Made by a program: the position numbers and the translations under genes
The notes under the pieces: model-generated
Seen by the model: only the letters and a program-made list of their open reading frames with translations
Database searches by the model: none
What the model was told of the DNA's origin: nothing
Shown: piece by piece, positions 22,380 through 30,389 of the stretch
Position numbering within the stretch: the first letter of the stretch is position 1
Layout of the letters: each line of letters opens with the position of its first letter
Origin: Dyella_A sp035685805
GTDB lineage: Bacteria > Pseudomonadota > Gammaproteobacteria > Xanthomonadales > Rhodanobacteraceae
Length of the DNA stretch: 64,000 nt
Direction of reading: 5' to 3'
Assembly: GCF_035685805.1 (NCBI RefSeq)
Contig: NZ_DASSAB010000039.1
Span: forward strand, 1 to 64,000

Positions 22380-22439
22380 TGATTGATCACCCGTTGATTG
22401 ATCACCCCTTGATTGATCACCTCTTGATCGATCGCCGCC
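22380..22439. repeat. four tandem 15-bp units in the sulP leader
   Basis: Units at 22380-22394, 22395-22409, 22410-22424 and 22425-22439. The first three are TGATTGATCACC plus three variable bases; the fourth is diverged (TGATCGATCGCCGCC). Each of the first three contains TGATCA. The array ends about 38 bp before the sulP start codon, inside the probable 5' untranslated region, so it could be a binding array or affect translation. Confidence 0.9.
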
Positions 22440-22476
22440 CGGCAGGGCCGGCGGCGGTCCCTGCCGGATTTTCCCC

Positions 22477-23958
22477 ATGCATCTGCAAAAGCTCCGCAAG
22501 GAGTGGCTCTCCAACGTTCGCGCCGACGTGCTCGCCGGCACCGTGGTCGCCCTGGCGCTGATCCCCGAGGCGATCGCCTTCTCCATCGTCGCCGGCGTCG
22601 ACCCGAAAGTAGGCCTGTACGCCTCGTTCTGCATCGCAGTCACCGTGGCCATCGTGGGCGGGCGGCCGGGCATGATCTCGGCCGCCACCGGCGCGATGGC
22701 GCTGCTGATGGTGACCCTGGTGCGCGATCACGGCCTGCAGTACCTGATGGCGGCCACCCTGCTCACCGGCGCGTTCCAGATGCTCGCCGGCGTGTTCAAG
22801 CTCGGCGCGCTGATGCGCTTCGTGTCCAAATCGGTGGTGACCGGCTTCGTCAACGCGCTGGCGATATTGATCTTCATGGCGCAGCTGCCGGAGCTGATCG
22901 GCGCACCCTGGCAGGTCTACGCGCTGGTGGTGGCGGGGTTGGCGATCATCTACGGCGTGCCGCGCTTCACCAAGGTGATCCCCTCGCCGCTGATCTGCAT
23001 CGTGGTGCTGACCATCTTCACCGTGCTGGCCGGCGTGCACGTGCGCACCGTGGGCGACATGGGCACGCTGCCGGACAGCCTGCCCACGTTCCTGTTCCCG
23101 CAGGTGCCGTTCAACCTGGAGACGCTGCGCATCGTGCTGCCCTACTCCCTGCCGATGGCGGTGGTGGGCCTGCTCGAGTCGATGATGACGGCCGCCATCG
23201 TGGACGAGTTCACCGATACGTCCAGCAACAAGAGCCGCGAGTGCATCGGCCAGGGCACGGCCAACATCGTCTCCGGGCTTTTCGGCGGCATGGCCGGCTG
23301 CGCGATGATCGGGCAGTCGGTGATCAACGTGAAATCCGGCGGCCGCGGGCGGCTGTCCACGCTGTGCGCCGGCATCTTTCTGCTGATCCTGGTGGTGTTC
23401 GCACGCCCGTGGGTGAGCCTGATCCCGATGGGCGCGCTGGTGGCGGTGATGATCATGGTGTCGATCGGCACCTTCAGCTGGTCGTCGATCAGGAATCTGC
23501 GCACCTATCCGAAATCCTCCAGCGTGGTGATGGTGGCCACGGTGGTCGTGGTGGTGGGCACGCACGACCTGGCCAAGGGCGTGCTGGTGGGCGTGCTGCT
23601 CAGTGCGCTGTTCTTTGCGCGCAAGGTGGGCCGGGTGCTGCACATCGGCTCGGCGCTGAGCGCCGACGAGCGCATTCGCGAGTACCGCGTCACCGGCCAG
23701 GTGTTCTTCGCCTCGGCCGATACCTTCACCGCCGGCTTCGACTTCCGCGAGGTGCTTGATGGCGTGCGCATCGATGTCAGTCGCGCGCATTTCTGGGATC
23801 TCACGGCGGTGAACGCGCTGGACAAGGTGGTGCTGAAGTTCCGCCGCGAAGGCACGGACGTGGTGGTGCATGGCCTCAACGAAGCCAGTGCCACCCTGGT
23901 CGATCGCCTCGGCGTGCACGACAAGCCCGAGGCCGTCGAACAACTGATGGGCCACTAG
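22477..23958 (+). CDS. SulP-family anion transporter with STAS domain
   Basis: A 493-aa inner-membrane transporter: about ten to twelve helices over residues 15-385 (VVALALIPEAIAFSIVAGVDP is the typical SulP N-terminal signature; LPMAVVGLLESMMTAAIVDEFT and GGMAGCAMIGQSVINVKSGGRGRLST are conserved mid-region motifs) and a C-terminal STAS domain (about 405-485). SulP proteins move sulphate, bicarbonate or dicarboxylates; the substrate cannot be told here. A UspA gene starts 9 bp downstream, so the two are probably co-transcribed. The upstream leader contains two hairpins and a 15-bp repeat array. Confidence 0.92.
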   Translation: MHLQKLRKEWLSNVRADVLAGTVVALALIPEAIAFSIVAGVDPKVGLYASFCIAVTVAIVGGRPGMISAATGAMALLMVTLVRDHGLQYLMAATLLTGAFQMLAGVFKLGALMRFVSKSVVTGFVNALAILIFMAQLPELIGAPWQVYALVVAGLAIIYGVPRFTKVIPSPLICIVVLTIFTVLAGVHVRTVGDMGTLPDSLPTFLFPQVPFNLETLRIVLPYSLPMAVVGLLESMMTAAIVDEFTDTSSNKSRECIGQGTANIVSGLFGGMAGCAMIGQSVINVKSGGRGRLSTLCAGIFLLILVVFARPWVSLIPMGALVAVMIMVSIGTFSWSSIRNLRTYPKSSSVVMVATVVVVVGTHDLAKGVLVGVLLSALFFARKVGRVLHIGSALSADERIREYRVTGQVFFASADTFTAGFDFREVLDGVRIDVSRAHFWDLTAVNALDKVVLKFRREGTDVVVHGLNEASATLVDRLGVHDKPEAVEQLMGH

Positions 23959-23967
23959 GACAACCCC

Positions 23968-24822
23968 ATGAAAACCGTACTGACTTGTCTGGACCATTCG
24001 ATCTACACGCAGAGCGTGCTCGACCACGCCATCTGGGCCGCCACGCGCATGGGCGCGGGCATGGAGCTGATGCATACGCTGGACCGCCATCCCGAGCACG
24101 CTGCCACCGCCAATCTCAGCGGCAGCATCGGCCTGGGCAGCAATGAGGCCCTGCTGCAGGAACTGGCCGCGCTGGACGAGAAGCTCAGCAAGCTGGCGCT
24201 GGAACGCGGCCGCGCCCTGCTCGACGAGGCCGCGCGGCAGGCTCGCACGCAAGGCGTCGAATCGGCCCGTCCGCGGCTGCGCCACGGCGACCTGGTGGAT
24301 GCGCTCACCGAACTCGACACCGCGTTCGACCTGCTGGTGATGGGCAAGCGCGGCGAAGCCGCAGACATGGCCAGGCTGCACCTGGGCTCGAACGTGGAAC
24401 GCGTGGCGCGTGCGATCGATCGGCCGATGCTGGTGGCCTCGCGCGCGTTCAAGCCGATCGAACGCGCGCTGGTCGCCTTCGACGGCAGCGCCAGCGCGCG
24501 CAAGGCGGTGGAACTGGCCGCGCGCCATCCGCTGCTCGCAGGGCTCGAATGCCATGTGGTGATGGTGGCCAGCGAGTCGGCCGAGAGCAAGGCGGCCATG
24601 CACTGGGCCAGCCAGTTGCTGGATGCGGCGGGCGTGGCGGCCCGCATGGAAACCATCCCGGGTCACGCCGACGCGGTCATTGCCGACTACGTGCGTGACC
24701 ACGCGATCGACCTGCTGGCGATGGGCGCGTACGGGCACTCGCGTATCCGCCAGCTCATCGTGGGCAGCACCACGACGACGATGATCCGCAGCTGCCTGGT
24801 GCCGGTGCTGCTGGTGCGCTGA
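23968..24822 (+). CDS. tandem-domain universal stress protein, ATP-binding motif intact
   Basis: A 284-aa protein with two UspA domains (about 1-150 and 155-284). The second domain ends with GAYGHSRIRQLIVGST, an intact G-x2-G-x9-G-S/T nucleotide-binding signature, so ATP binding is likely. The first domain has a degenerate version (GKRGEAADMARLHLGSN). It lies 9 bp after sulP with AGGA at the start codon and is probably part of that operon. Roles of such proteins include survival under starvation and low oxygen. Confidence 0.93.
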   Translation: MKTVLTCLDHSIYTQSVLDHAIWAATRMGAGMELMHTLDRHPEHAATANLSGSIGLGSNEALLQELAALDEKLSKLALERGRALLDEAARQARTQGVESARPRLRHGDLVDALTELDTAFDLLVMGKRGEAADMARLHLGSNVERVARAIDRPMLVASRAFKPIERALVAFDGSASARKAVELAARHPLLAGLECHVVMVASESAESKAAMHWASQLLDAAGVAARMETIPGHADAVIADYVRDHAIDLLAMGAYGHSRIRQLIVGSTTTTMIRSCLVPVLLVR

Positions 24823-24842
24823 ACGCTCTGTGGCTCTGTGGC

Positions 24843-25673
24843 TCAGTGGCGCAGCAGCACCGGTAGCGTCGCGTGCGCCAGCACGTGGCGGGTCGCGTCG
24901 CCCAGCGACCACTCGCTGAGCTGGCTGCGCCCATAGGCGCCCATCACCAGCAGGTCCGCGTCTGTTTCCTCGGCTCCGTGCAATAGCGCCTCGCCGGGCG
25001 CGGCGCCGTCGTGCTCCAGCGGGCGGTGCTCTGCGTGCACGGCGTGCCGCTGCAGATAGGTGTCGATGTCGAACGGCGGCTTCCAGGTGATTTCCGGCAG
25101 CGTCTGGCGCGGCGGCGTTTCCAGCAGCACCACCCGTTCGGCGCGCTGCAGCAGGGGCAGCGCGCCGTGGATGGCACGCAGCGCCTCGCGCGAGCCGTTC
25201 CAGCCCACCGCCACGCAATCCAGCGTCGGTTCCACCACCGGCCCGGGTGGCACCACGATGCACGGCAGATTGGAGGCGAGCATCATCCGCGCCAGTTCTG
25301 GCGGTGTGTGACCGTTGGCATCGCTGCCACGATCGAGCAGCAGCAGGTCATGCCATGTGCCCAGCTGCGCCAGTGCGTCGGCGGCATCGCCTTCGGCCAC
25401 GTGCCAGGCGGCCTGCGAAACGCCGCGTTCGGCGGTCCAGCGCACGAACGACTGCGCGGCCGACTGCGCCACGTCCATGGCGGCGCGGGCGCTGGATAGC
25501 ACCGCCGAAACCAGTTCCGGCGGGTGCTGGCTCGCCGCCGCCACGCCCAGCGGCGATGGCGTCACGAATGCACCGGTAATCGACGCCTGCAACAGCGCGG
25601 CCAGACGCGCACCGAATTCCGCTGCAGGCGGCCATGCGCCAAACGAACGCATGTGGACAAGCAGGTCCTGCAT
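24843..25673 (-). CDS. tandem-domain universal stress protein
   Basis: A 276-aa UspA-family protein with two domains (about 1-140 and 145-276). The C-terminal motif reads GAYGRSQLSEWSLGDATRHVL; the usual G-S/T is replaced by G-D, so nucleotide binding is doubtful. The gene is transcribed divergently from the usp at 25802, and a perfect FNR-type box lies exactly between the two start codons. It is convergent with the sulP-linked usp. Confidence 0.9.
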   Translation of the reverse strand: MQDLLVHMRSFGAWPPAAEFGARLAALLQASITGAFVTPSPLGVAAASQHPPELVSAVLSSARAAMDVAQSAAQSFVRWTAERGVSQAAWHVAEGDAADALAQLGTWHDLLLLDRGSDANGHTPPELARMMLASNLPCIVVPPGPVVEPTLDCVAVGWNGSREALRAIHGALPLLQRAERVVLLETPPRQTLPEITWKPPFDIDTYLQRHAVHAEHRPLEHDGAAPGEALLHGAEETDADLLVMGAYGRSQLSEWSLGDATRHVLAHATLPVLLRH

Positions 25674-25730
25674 GACAGCGGTTCCACCAAAGGCCGGCGC
25701 GCAGTGTCAGGCCTGGCTGCGGATGCGCCG

Positions 25731-25744
25731 TTGATACGGATCAA
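25731..25744. promoter_or_regulatory. FNR/ANR-type box between divergent usp genes
   Basis: TTGATACGGATCAA is a perfect match to the TTGAT-N4-ATCAA consensus of FNR-type regulators. It ends 57 bases from each flanking start codon (25673 and 25802), so its centre is equidistant from both genes and could activate both. The FNR-like regulator encoded at 21331-22059 is an obvious candidate. Downstream -10 elements are not clear. Confidence 0.8.
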
Positions 25745-25801
25745 ATCGGCGCATGCCATATCGATGCAAGGTGGGCGTCCACCTCCCGTCAGATCGCGCG
25801 C

Positions 25802-26728
25802 ATGCATGCCACTGCCACTGCCACCGCCGCCGCTCCGCATGCCGGAGCCCCCGCATCCATCGCCGGTACCGGCGCGCACGCCTCGGCACGTGCGGAACCG
25901 CGTATCCGCGACGTGCTCACCTATTGCCCCGATTTCCGTCGCTGGAGCGCAGCCGCCTATTACGCTGCCGCACTGGCCGCGGAGCTGGGCGCAAGTCTGA
26001 CCGGCCTGCATGCCGGAGCGCGGCTGCCCTACACGGCGCCCGCGGCCGGCACGGTGCCGTGGCTGGCCGAATGGGCGGCGCACGCCACCGACGAGATTCA
26101 CTGCGCGATGCTGGCCAGTCGCGGCTTTGCCGAGTGGGCACGGGCACAGGGCGTGGGCCAGGCGTACTGGCAGGTTGCGCTGGGCGACACACGGGACGTG
26201 CTTGATGTGGCCGGCAACACCAGCGACCTGCTGGTGCTCGATCGTCAGGACGAGGGCGGCGCCCTGCCCGCGCTGTTGCACGGCGTGCTGCTTTCGGGCC
26301 ATCCCTGCATCGTGGTGCCGCCCACGCCGTACATCAGCGGGCGGCTGGAGCGCGTGGTGGTGGGCTGGGACGGCTCGCCCAACGCGACCCGTTCGCTGCA
26401 CGCGGCGCTCCCGCTGCTGCATGAAGCCGGCGACGTGGTGCTGCTGTATGCCGACGCGGGGCCGGCACCGGGCGGACGCACCCGGGTGCAGCCACCGTTC
26501 GATCCGCAGCGACACCTGCGCGCGCACGGCGTGGCCGCGCGGCGCGAGACGCTTCCCGCCGGTGGCGAGACGGCCGCCCACGCCGTGCTGGCCTATGCCT
26601 CGCACCATCGGGCCGACCTGCTGGTGATCGGTGCCCATGGCAAGCCTCGACGCAGCGAGAGCTGTCTGGACGACCCCACCCACCTGATCCTGCGCCAGGC
26701 GCAGATGCCGCTGTTCGTGCGCTATTGA
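25802..26728 (+). CDS. tandem-domain universal stress protein, degenerate nucleotide motif
   Basis: A 308-aa UspA-family protein with an Ala/Thr-rich N-terminal extension of about 38 residues before the first domain (RDVLTYCPDFRRWSAAAYYAAALAAELGA). The second domain ends GAHGKPRRSESCLDDPTHLIL, where the G-S/T of the ATP signature is lost. The extension makes the exact start uncertain; an internal start is possible. It is divergent from the usp at 24843-25673 across a perfect FNR-type box and ends 7 bp before the convergent esterase-like gene. Confidence 0.88.
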   Translation: MHATATATAAAPHAGAPASIAGTGAHASARAEPRIRDVLTYCPDFRRWSAAAYYAAALAAELGASLTGLHAGARLPYTAPAAGTVPWLAEWAAHATDEIHCAMLASRGFAEWARAQGVGQAYWQVALGDTRDVLDVAGNTSDLLVLDRQDEGGALPALLHGVLLSGHPCIVVPPTPYISGRLERVVVGWDGSPNATRSLHAALPLLHEAGDVVLLYADAGPAPGGRTRVQPPFDPQRHLRAHGVAARRETLPAGGETAAHAVLAYASHHRADLLVIGAHGKPRRSESCLDDPTHLILRQAQMPLFVRY

Positions 26729-26735
26729 GCGGGGC

Positions 26736-28070
26736 TCACCGCCACGGCCGCATCGGCAGGTAACCGGGATCACCCGCCTCGCCCGACCAACCTGCCGGCA
26801 GCGGCGGCAGCTCGGTGGTCTGGTCCAGGTGGAACACTGCGTCGAACTGCTGCGCCAGGGTGGCACTCACGTAATGGCACTCGAACTCCGCGTCGGGCCG
26901 GTACAGCACGCCCACCGAGCGCTGCAGCATCGGACGGCGCACCACGGCCGGCGAGGCGCCGTGCAGCGGCAGGTAGAAGCGTTCCAGCCGCGTGCGCCGG
27001 AACAGGGCCTCGTAGCTGTCGGTGCGTGGCGACCGCAGTGCCATGCGTTCGGGCTCGCCGTCCCAGGCGTGTGCCGCGCAGAGCTGGCCGCCGCTGGTGG
27101 TGAAGCCCACCAGCATCGCGGCGGCGCCAGCGCGCTTGCGCGCCAACTGGCCCATGCTCCATTCGCCGGCGTGGCCGGCCTGCGTGCCGCGCGCGTCACC
27201 CACACTCGCATTGTGCGACCACACCACGATGCGCCCTGGCCGGCCGCACTCGCGCAGATGCGCCTGCAGCGCGAACAGCGTCTGGGTCATGTGGTATTCG
27301 CGCAGGTTCCAGCGTGCCTGCCGGGTGCCGAGCATGCTCTGGTAGTACGCCGCGGCACTGGCGACCGCCTGCGCCTGGCGCGCGGCGAAGAACGGAGCCT
27401 GGGTGCCGTTGTAGCCGTCGCGCGGTGGATACGCCGGCGCGGCGGCCAGCTGTTCGGTCAGGCAGCGGAGCACCGCTTCGCGGCATGCCGGCTGCAAACT
27501 CGCCGCCGCCTCGTAGCCGTAACGCTGCGGGTCGCGCACGTGATCGAGCACCGCATAGTGCTCGCGCGCCAGCTCCGCCTGTTCGGGGTCGATCTGCTCC
27601 AGGCAGCGGATCGCGGCGCGGGCGGAGCGATACAGGCTGTAGCTGTCCAGCCCGTGGAAGCCGACCTTCGCCACCGGGTCACGCAGGGCGTTGTAGCGCT
27701 GCAGCCATTCGATGAACGCGGGCGCGACCGTGTTCCGCCAGGGCCAGCCGGGAAAGTGCGCAAAGTCCCCCAGTGCCTCGCCCGCGTCGGCGTCGTGGCT
27801 GTCGCCGCAGACATAGCGATGCACCCGCCACGCGTCGGGCCAGTCCGCCTCCACCGCCACCGCGTCGAAGCCCTGCTCGACGATCAGGCGCCGGGTGATC
27901 GCGTCGCGCATGTGCGCGAACTCGGCGGTGCCACGAGTCGCCCCGCCCAGCATCACGATGCTGCACGAGGCGGTGGCATCCAGCAGCGCATCGTAGTCGC
28001 CGTCGTTGTCGTCCAGCCGGATTGCCGACGCGCGGATCGCATCCAGCGGATGCAGGCCGTCGGTGTTCAT
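26736..28070 (-). CDS. erythromycin-esterase-family protein lacking key catalytic residues
   Basis: A 444-aa protein aligned by length and motifs with the EreA/EreB family, which hydrolyses macrolide lactones or unknown esters. The family motif GEATHG is here GGATRG (42-47), so Glu43 and the catalytic His46 of EreB are replaced by Gly and Arg. EADWPDAWRVHRYV (74-87) and WSHN with His286 are kept, but the next family histidine (HNSH) is Ser here. The protein is therefore probably not a normal Ere hydrolase. It lies in a UspA block, downstream of two FNR-type boxes and possibly coupled to a 40-aa upstream frame by an ATGA overlap. Confidence 0.85.
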   Translation of the reverse strand: MNTDGLHPLDAIRASAIRLDDNDGDYDALLDATASCSIVMLGGATRGTAEFAHMRDAITRRLIVEQGFDAVAVEADWPDAWRVHRYVCGDSHDADAGEALGDFAHFPGWPWRNTVAPAFIEWLQRYNALRDPVAKVGFHGLDSYSLYRSARAAIRCLEQIDPEQAELAREHYAVLDHVRDPQRYGYEAAASLQPACREAVLRCLTEQLAAAPAYPPRDGYNGTQAPFFAARQAQAVASAAAYYQSMLGTRQARWNLREYHMTQTLFALQAHLRECGRPGRIVVWSHNASVGDARGTQAGHAGEWSMGQLARKRAGAAAMLVGFTTSGGQLCAAHAWDGEPERMALRSPRTDSYEALFRRTRLERFYLPLHGASPAVVRRPMLQRSVGVLYRPDAEFECHYVSATLAQQFDAVFHLDQTTELPPLPAGWSGEAGDPGYLPMRPWR

Positions 28071-28189
28071 GCGCCCACCGTCGGGGCGTGTGCGACGACC
28101 GGGTCGGCAGGCCGCTGCGGCCGCCGGCAATCTGGGGCGTGGGTATCTACCAGAACATGCGGTGCCGAAGCAGGCGCGGCGTGGATCAT
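28067..28189 (-). CDS. possible 40-aa leader frame coupled to the esterase-like gene
   Basis: A short frame starting MIHAAPASAPHVLVDTHAPD, with GGAGGG four bases before its ATG and a TGA that overlaps the esterase-like ATG (ATGA, 28067-28070). The composition is Ala/Pro/His-rich and resembles no family I know. The esterase-like gene itself has only a poor ribosome binding site, so this frame could serve for coupled translation. It could equally be chance in GC-rich DNA. Confidence 0.35.
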   Translation of the reverse strand: MIHAAPASAPHVLVDTHAPDCRRPQRPADPVVAHAPTVGA

Positions 28190-28299
28190 GAAGCCCTCCA
28201 TGAGCAGATGTCCGGGCAAACTGGCCGGGGAAACCGGGAAACGCGTGGCGGTGCGGCCACGGGGAAGCCCGATGCTCCGCGAGCACCGGTGCGTGCCGC

Positions 28300-28313
28300 T
28301 TGACGAGGATCAA
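28300..28313. promoter_or_regulatory. near-consensus FNR-type box
   Basis: TTGACGAGGATCAA differs from TTGAT-N4-ATCAA at one base of the left half-site. It lies about 110 bp upstream of the 40-aa frame and 230 bp upstream of the esterase-like start. If it works at -41.5 for the minus strand, transcription would begin near 28265, leaving a leader of about 75 bases. Confidence 0.6.
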
Positions 28314-28347
28314 CTGCATCTGCCGCCCGGCGCGGCGGACCCCGAAG

Positions 28348-28361
28348 TTGATCGCGATCAA
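28348..28361. promoter_or_regulatory. perfect FNR-type box
   Basis: TTGATCGCGATCAA matches the FNR/ANR consensus exactly and is itself fully palindromic. It lies 48 bp (centre to centre) from the near-consensus box at 28300, in the divergent region between the esterase-like gene and paoA, 323 bp before paoA. It could serve either gene. Confidence 0.7.
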
Positions 28362-28684
28362 CTGCTGCGCCGGTGGACGGGGGCACGATGAGATCGGGCG
28401 GTGAATGCCGGCGGCGGTGACAACCGGAAGGATCCGGGGGCGCCGTCGCCGGCATTCATTCTTTGAGATTCCCGCACGGCGCCTGCGTTGCTCCGGCACA
28501 CGCCAGCGGTGAGCCACTGCCGCCGATCCTTCGATCTGCTTGCCCGCCGGGCCGCCGGCCGCGCGAATCACCGCAGCTTTACCGCAGCGCCACTAACCTC
28601 CGCGATTGCCGTACGGGCCGCCTGGCCTGCGCGGCGTCCTGCATTGCATTCCCGCCCGTCTCAGCCAGCTCCGGAGAGCCAGCC

Positions 28685-29347
28685 ATGTCCGATCCCACGC
28701 CCGAGCAGTGCGTCACCACCTTCGACTCCGCCGACCGGGTCAACCTCACCTTGAGCCGCCGCAGCTTCCTGCAGATGGTGGGCATGACCGGCGCGGCGTC
28801 GACGCTCGGGCTGGGTGGCCAGGCGCTGGCGGCCACTGCAATGGCCCACGTGCCGGATGTCGGCGCAGGCGCGACCGCGGGCGACGACCAGGTCACCGTG
28901 CAGTTCACCGTCAACGGCAAGCCCGAGACGCTCACCGTGGATCCGCGCACCACGCTGCTCGACGCACTGCGCGAACACCTGCACCTGACCGGCACCAAGA
29001 AAGGCTGCGACCACGGCCAGTGCGGCGCGTGCACGGTGCATGCCGACGGGCGACGCGTGAACTCCTGCCTCAGCCTGCTGGCCATGCATGAGGGGGGCGA
29101 AGTCACCACCATCGAGGGGCTCGGGCAGCCGGGTCAGCTGCACCCGATGCAGCAGGCGTTCCTGCAGCACGACGGCTACCAGTGCGGCTACTGCACCTCG
29201 GGCCAGATCATGTCCGCCACGGCACTGCTGGACGAGCCGTGGGGCCCGGCCGATGCGGACGTCAAGGAAGCCATGGCCGGCAACATCTGCCGCTGCGGCG
29301 CGTACCCCAACATCGTTGCGGCGATCCAGCAGGTCCGGAAGGGCTGA
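28685..29347 (+). CDS. paoA: aldehyde oxidoreductase 2Fe-2S subunit (PaoA/YagT-like)
   Basis: A 220-aa iron-sulphur subunit of a xanthine-oxidase-family enzyme. A twin-arginine signal (SRRSFLQMVG, about 21-30) targets the complex to the periplasm. The plant-type 2Fe-2S motif is GCDHGQCGACTVH with a later Cys, and the second cluster is QCGYCTSGQ...CRCGAYPNI. The start at 28685 is chosen since it puts the twin arginines at the usual distance; frames extending upstream look non-coding. It is followed after 13 bp by paoB and then paoC, in the order of the E. coli periplasmic aldehyde oxidoreductase genes. Confidence 0.93.
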   Translation: MSDPTPEQCVTTFDSADRVNLTLSRRSFLQMVGMTGAASTLGLGGQALAATAMAHVPDVGAGATAGDDQVTVQFTVNGKPETLTVDPRTTLLDALREHLHLTGTKKGCDHGQCGACTVHADGRRVNSCLSLLAMHEGGEVTTIEGLGQPGQLHPMQQAFLQHDGYQCGYCTSGQIMSATALLDEPWGPADADVKEAMAGNICRCGAYPNIVAAIQQVRKG

Positions 29348-29360
29348 AGGGAGACACACC

Positions 29361-30362
29361 ATGCAGGCTTTCACCTTTGTCCGCGCCGCCGACGCCCGCC
29401 AGGCCATCGATGCCGGCGCCCGCTCCCCCACCGCCCAGCAAGGCGCCAGCGTGCGCTTTGTCGCCGGCGGCACCACCCTGCTGGACCTGATGAAACTGGA
29501 CGTGGAAACCCCCGGCCAGGTCGTCGACATCAACCACCTGCCGCTGGCGCAGGTGGAACGCACGTCCGAGGGCGGGCTGAAGATCGGCGCGCTGGTGCGC
29601 AATGCCGATCTCGCCCGGCACGCCGACGTGACACGGGACTACCCCGTGCTGTCCGAGGCACTGCTCGCTGGCGCCTCCGCGCAACTGCGCAACATGGCCA
29701 CCACCGGCGGTAACCTGCTGCAGCGCACGCGCTGCATGTACTTTCGCGACGCGAACATGCCGTGCAACAAGCGCGAGCCCGGCAGCGGCTGCCCGGCGAT
29801 CGACGGTGCCAACCGCAACCTGGCCATCCTCGGCACCAGCGAGCACTGCATTGCGTCCAATCCCAGCGACATGAACGTGGCGCTGGCGGCGCTGGAGGCG
29901 CGCATCGCGATCCAGGGCACCGACGGCGAGCGGATCGTGCCGATCGCCGACTTCTTCCTGCTGCCAGGCGACACCCCGCAGCACGAAACGGTGATGCAGC
30001 CGGGCGACCTGATCACCCACGTGCTGCTGCCGCCACCGAAGCACGGCGCCCGCTCGCACTACCTCAAGCTGCGCGACCGTGCCTCCTACGAATTCGCGCT
30101 GGCGTCGGCCGCCGTGGTGCTGGCCACCGACGGCGGGCGCATCAGCCACGCCCGGGTGGCGCTGGGCGGCGTGGGCACACGGCCGTGGCGCTCGCACGAG
30201 GCGGAGCAGGCGCTGGTCGGCCAGCTGGCCGGCCCGGCCACCTTCGCCGCGGCGGCCAGTGCGGCCCTGCGCGATGCGCAGCCGCAGAGCGAGAACGCCT
30301 TCAAGGTGGAGCTGGCCAAGCGCTGCCTCACCCACGCCCTTTCCACCGTGGCCGCCGCGTAA
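29361..30362 (+). CDS. paoB: aldehyde oxidoreductase FAD subunit (PaoB/YagS-like)
   Basis: A 333-aa FAD-binding subunit. The pyrophosphate-binding FVAGGTTLLDLMK (about 34-46) and NMATTGGNLLQRTRC (about 112-126) motifs are typical. Between about 126 and 177 are Cys residues (RTRCMYFRDANMPCN, SGCPAIDG, EHCIASNPSD), corresponding to the extra 4Fe-4S cluster of PaoB. There is no signal peptide; it is expected to be exported with PaoA. GGGAG lies upstream of the start. It sits between paoA and paoC in the same direction. Confidence 0.93.
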   Translation: MQAFTFVRAADARQAIDAGARSPTAQQGASVRFVAGGTTLLDLMKLDVETPGQVVDINHLPLAQVERTSEGGLKIGALVRNADLARHADVTRDYPVLSEALLAGASAQLRNMATTGGNLLQRTRCMYFRDANMPCNKREPGSGCPAIDGANRNLAILGTSEHCIASNPSDMNVALAALEARIAIQGTDGERIVPIADFFLLPGDTPQHETVMQPGDLITHVLLPPPKHGARSHYLKLRDRASYEFALASAAVVLATDGGRISHARVALGGVGTRPWRSHEAEQALVGQLAGPATFAAAASAALRDAQPQSENAFKVELAKRCLTHALSTVAAA

Positions 30363-30389
30363 GCGCGGCCCTGCAGGAGCAACGAACTC

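Larger units (their letters stand above)
28190..28684. other. intergenic region with FNR-type boxes
   Basis: About 500 bp between the possible leader frame and paoA, which are divergent. It contains the two FNR-type boxes at 28300 and 28348. I see no gene in it; the open frames have compositions unlike the neighbours. The right end is the paoA ribosome binding site (GGAGAG, about 28674). Confidence 0.5.

Noticed and set aside
22380..22439. FNR binding sites in the TTGATTGATCACC repeats
   Set aside because: The second half-site ATCAA at the right spacing is missing; only TTGAT halves and TGATCA occur.
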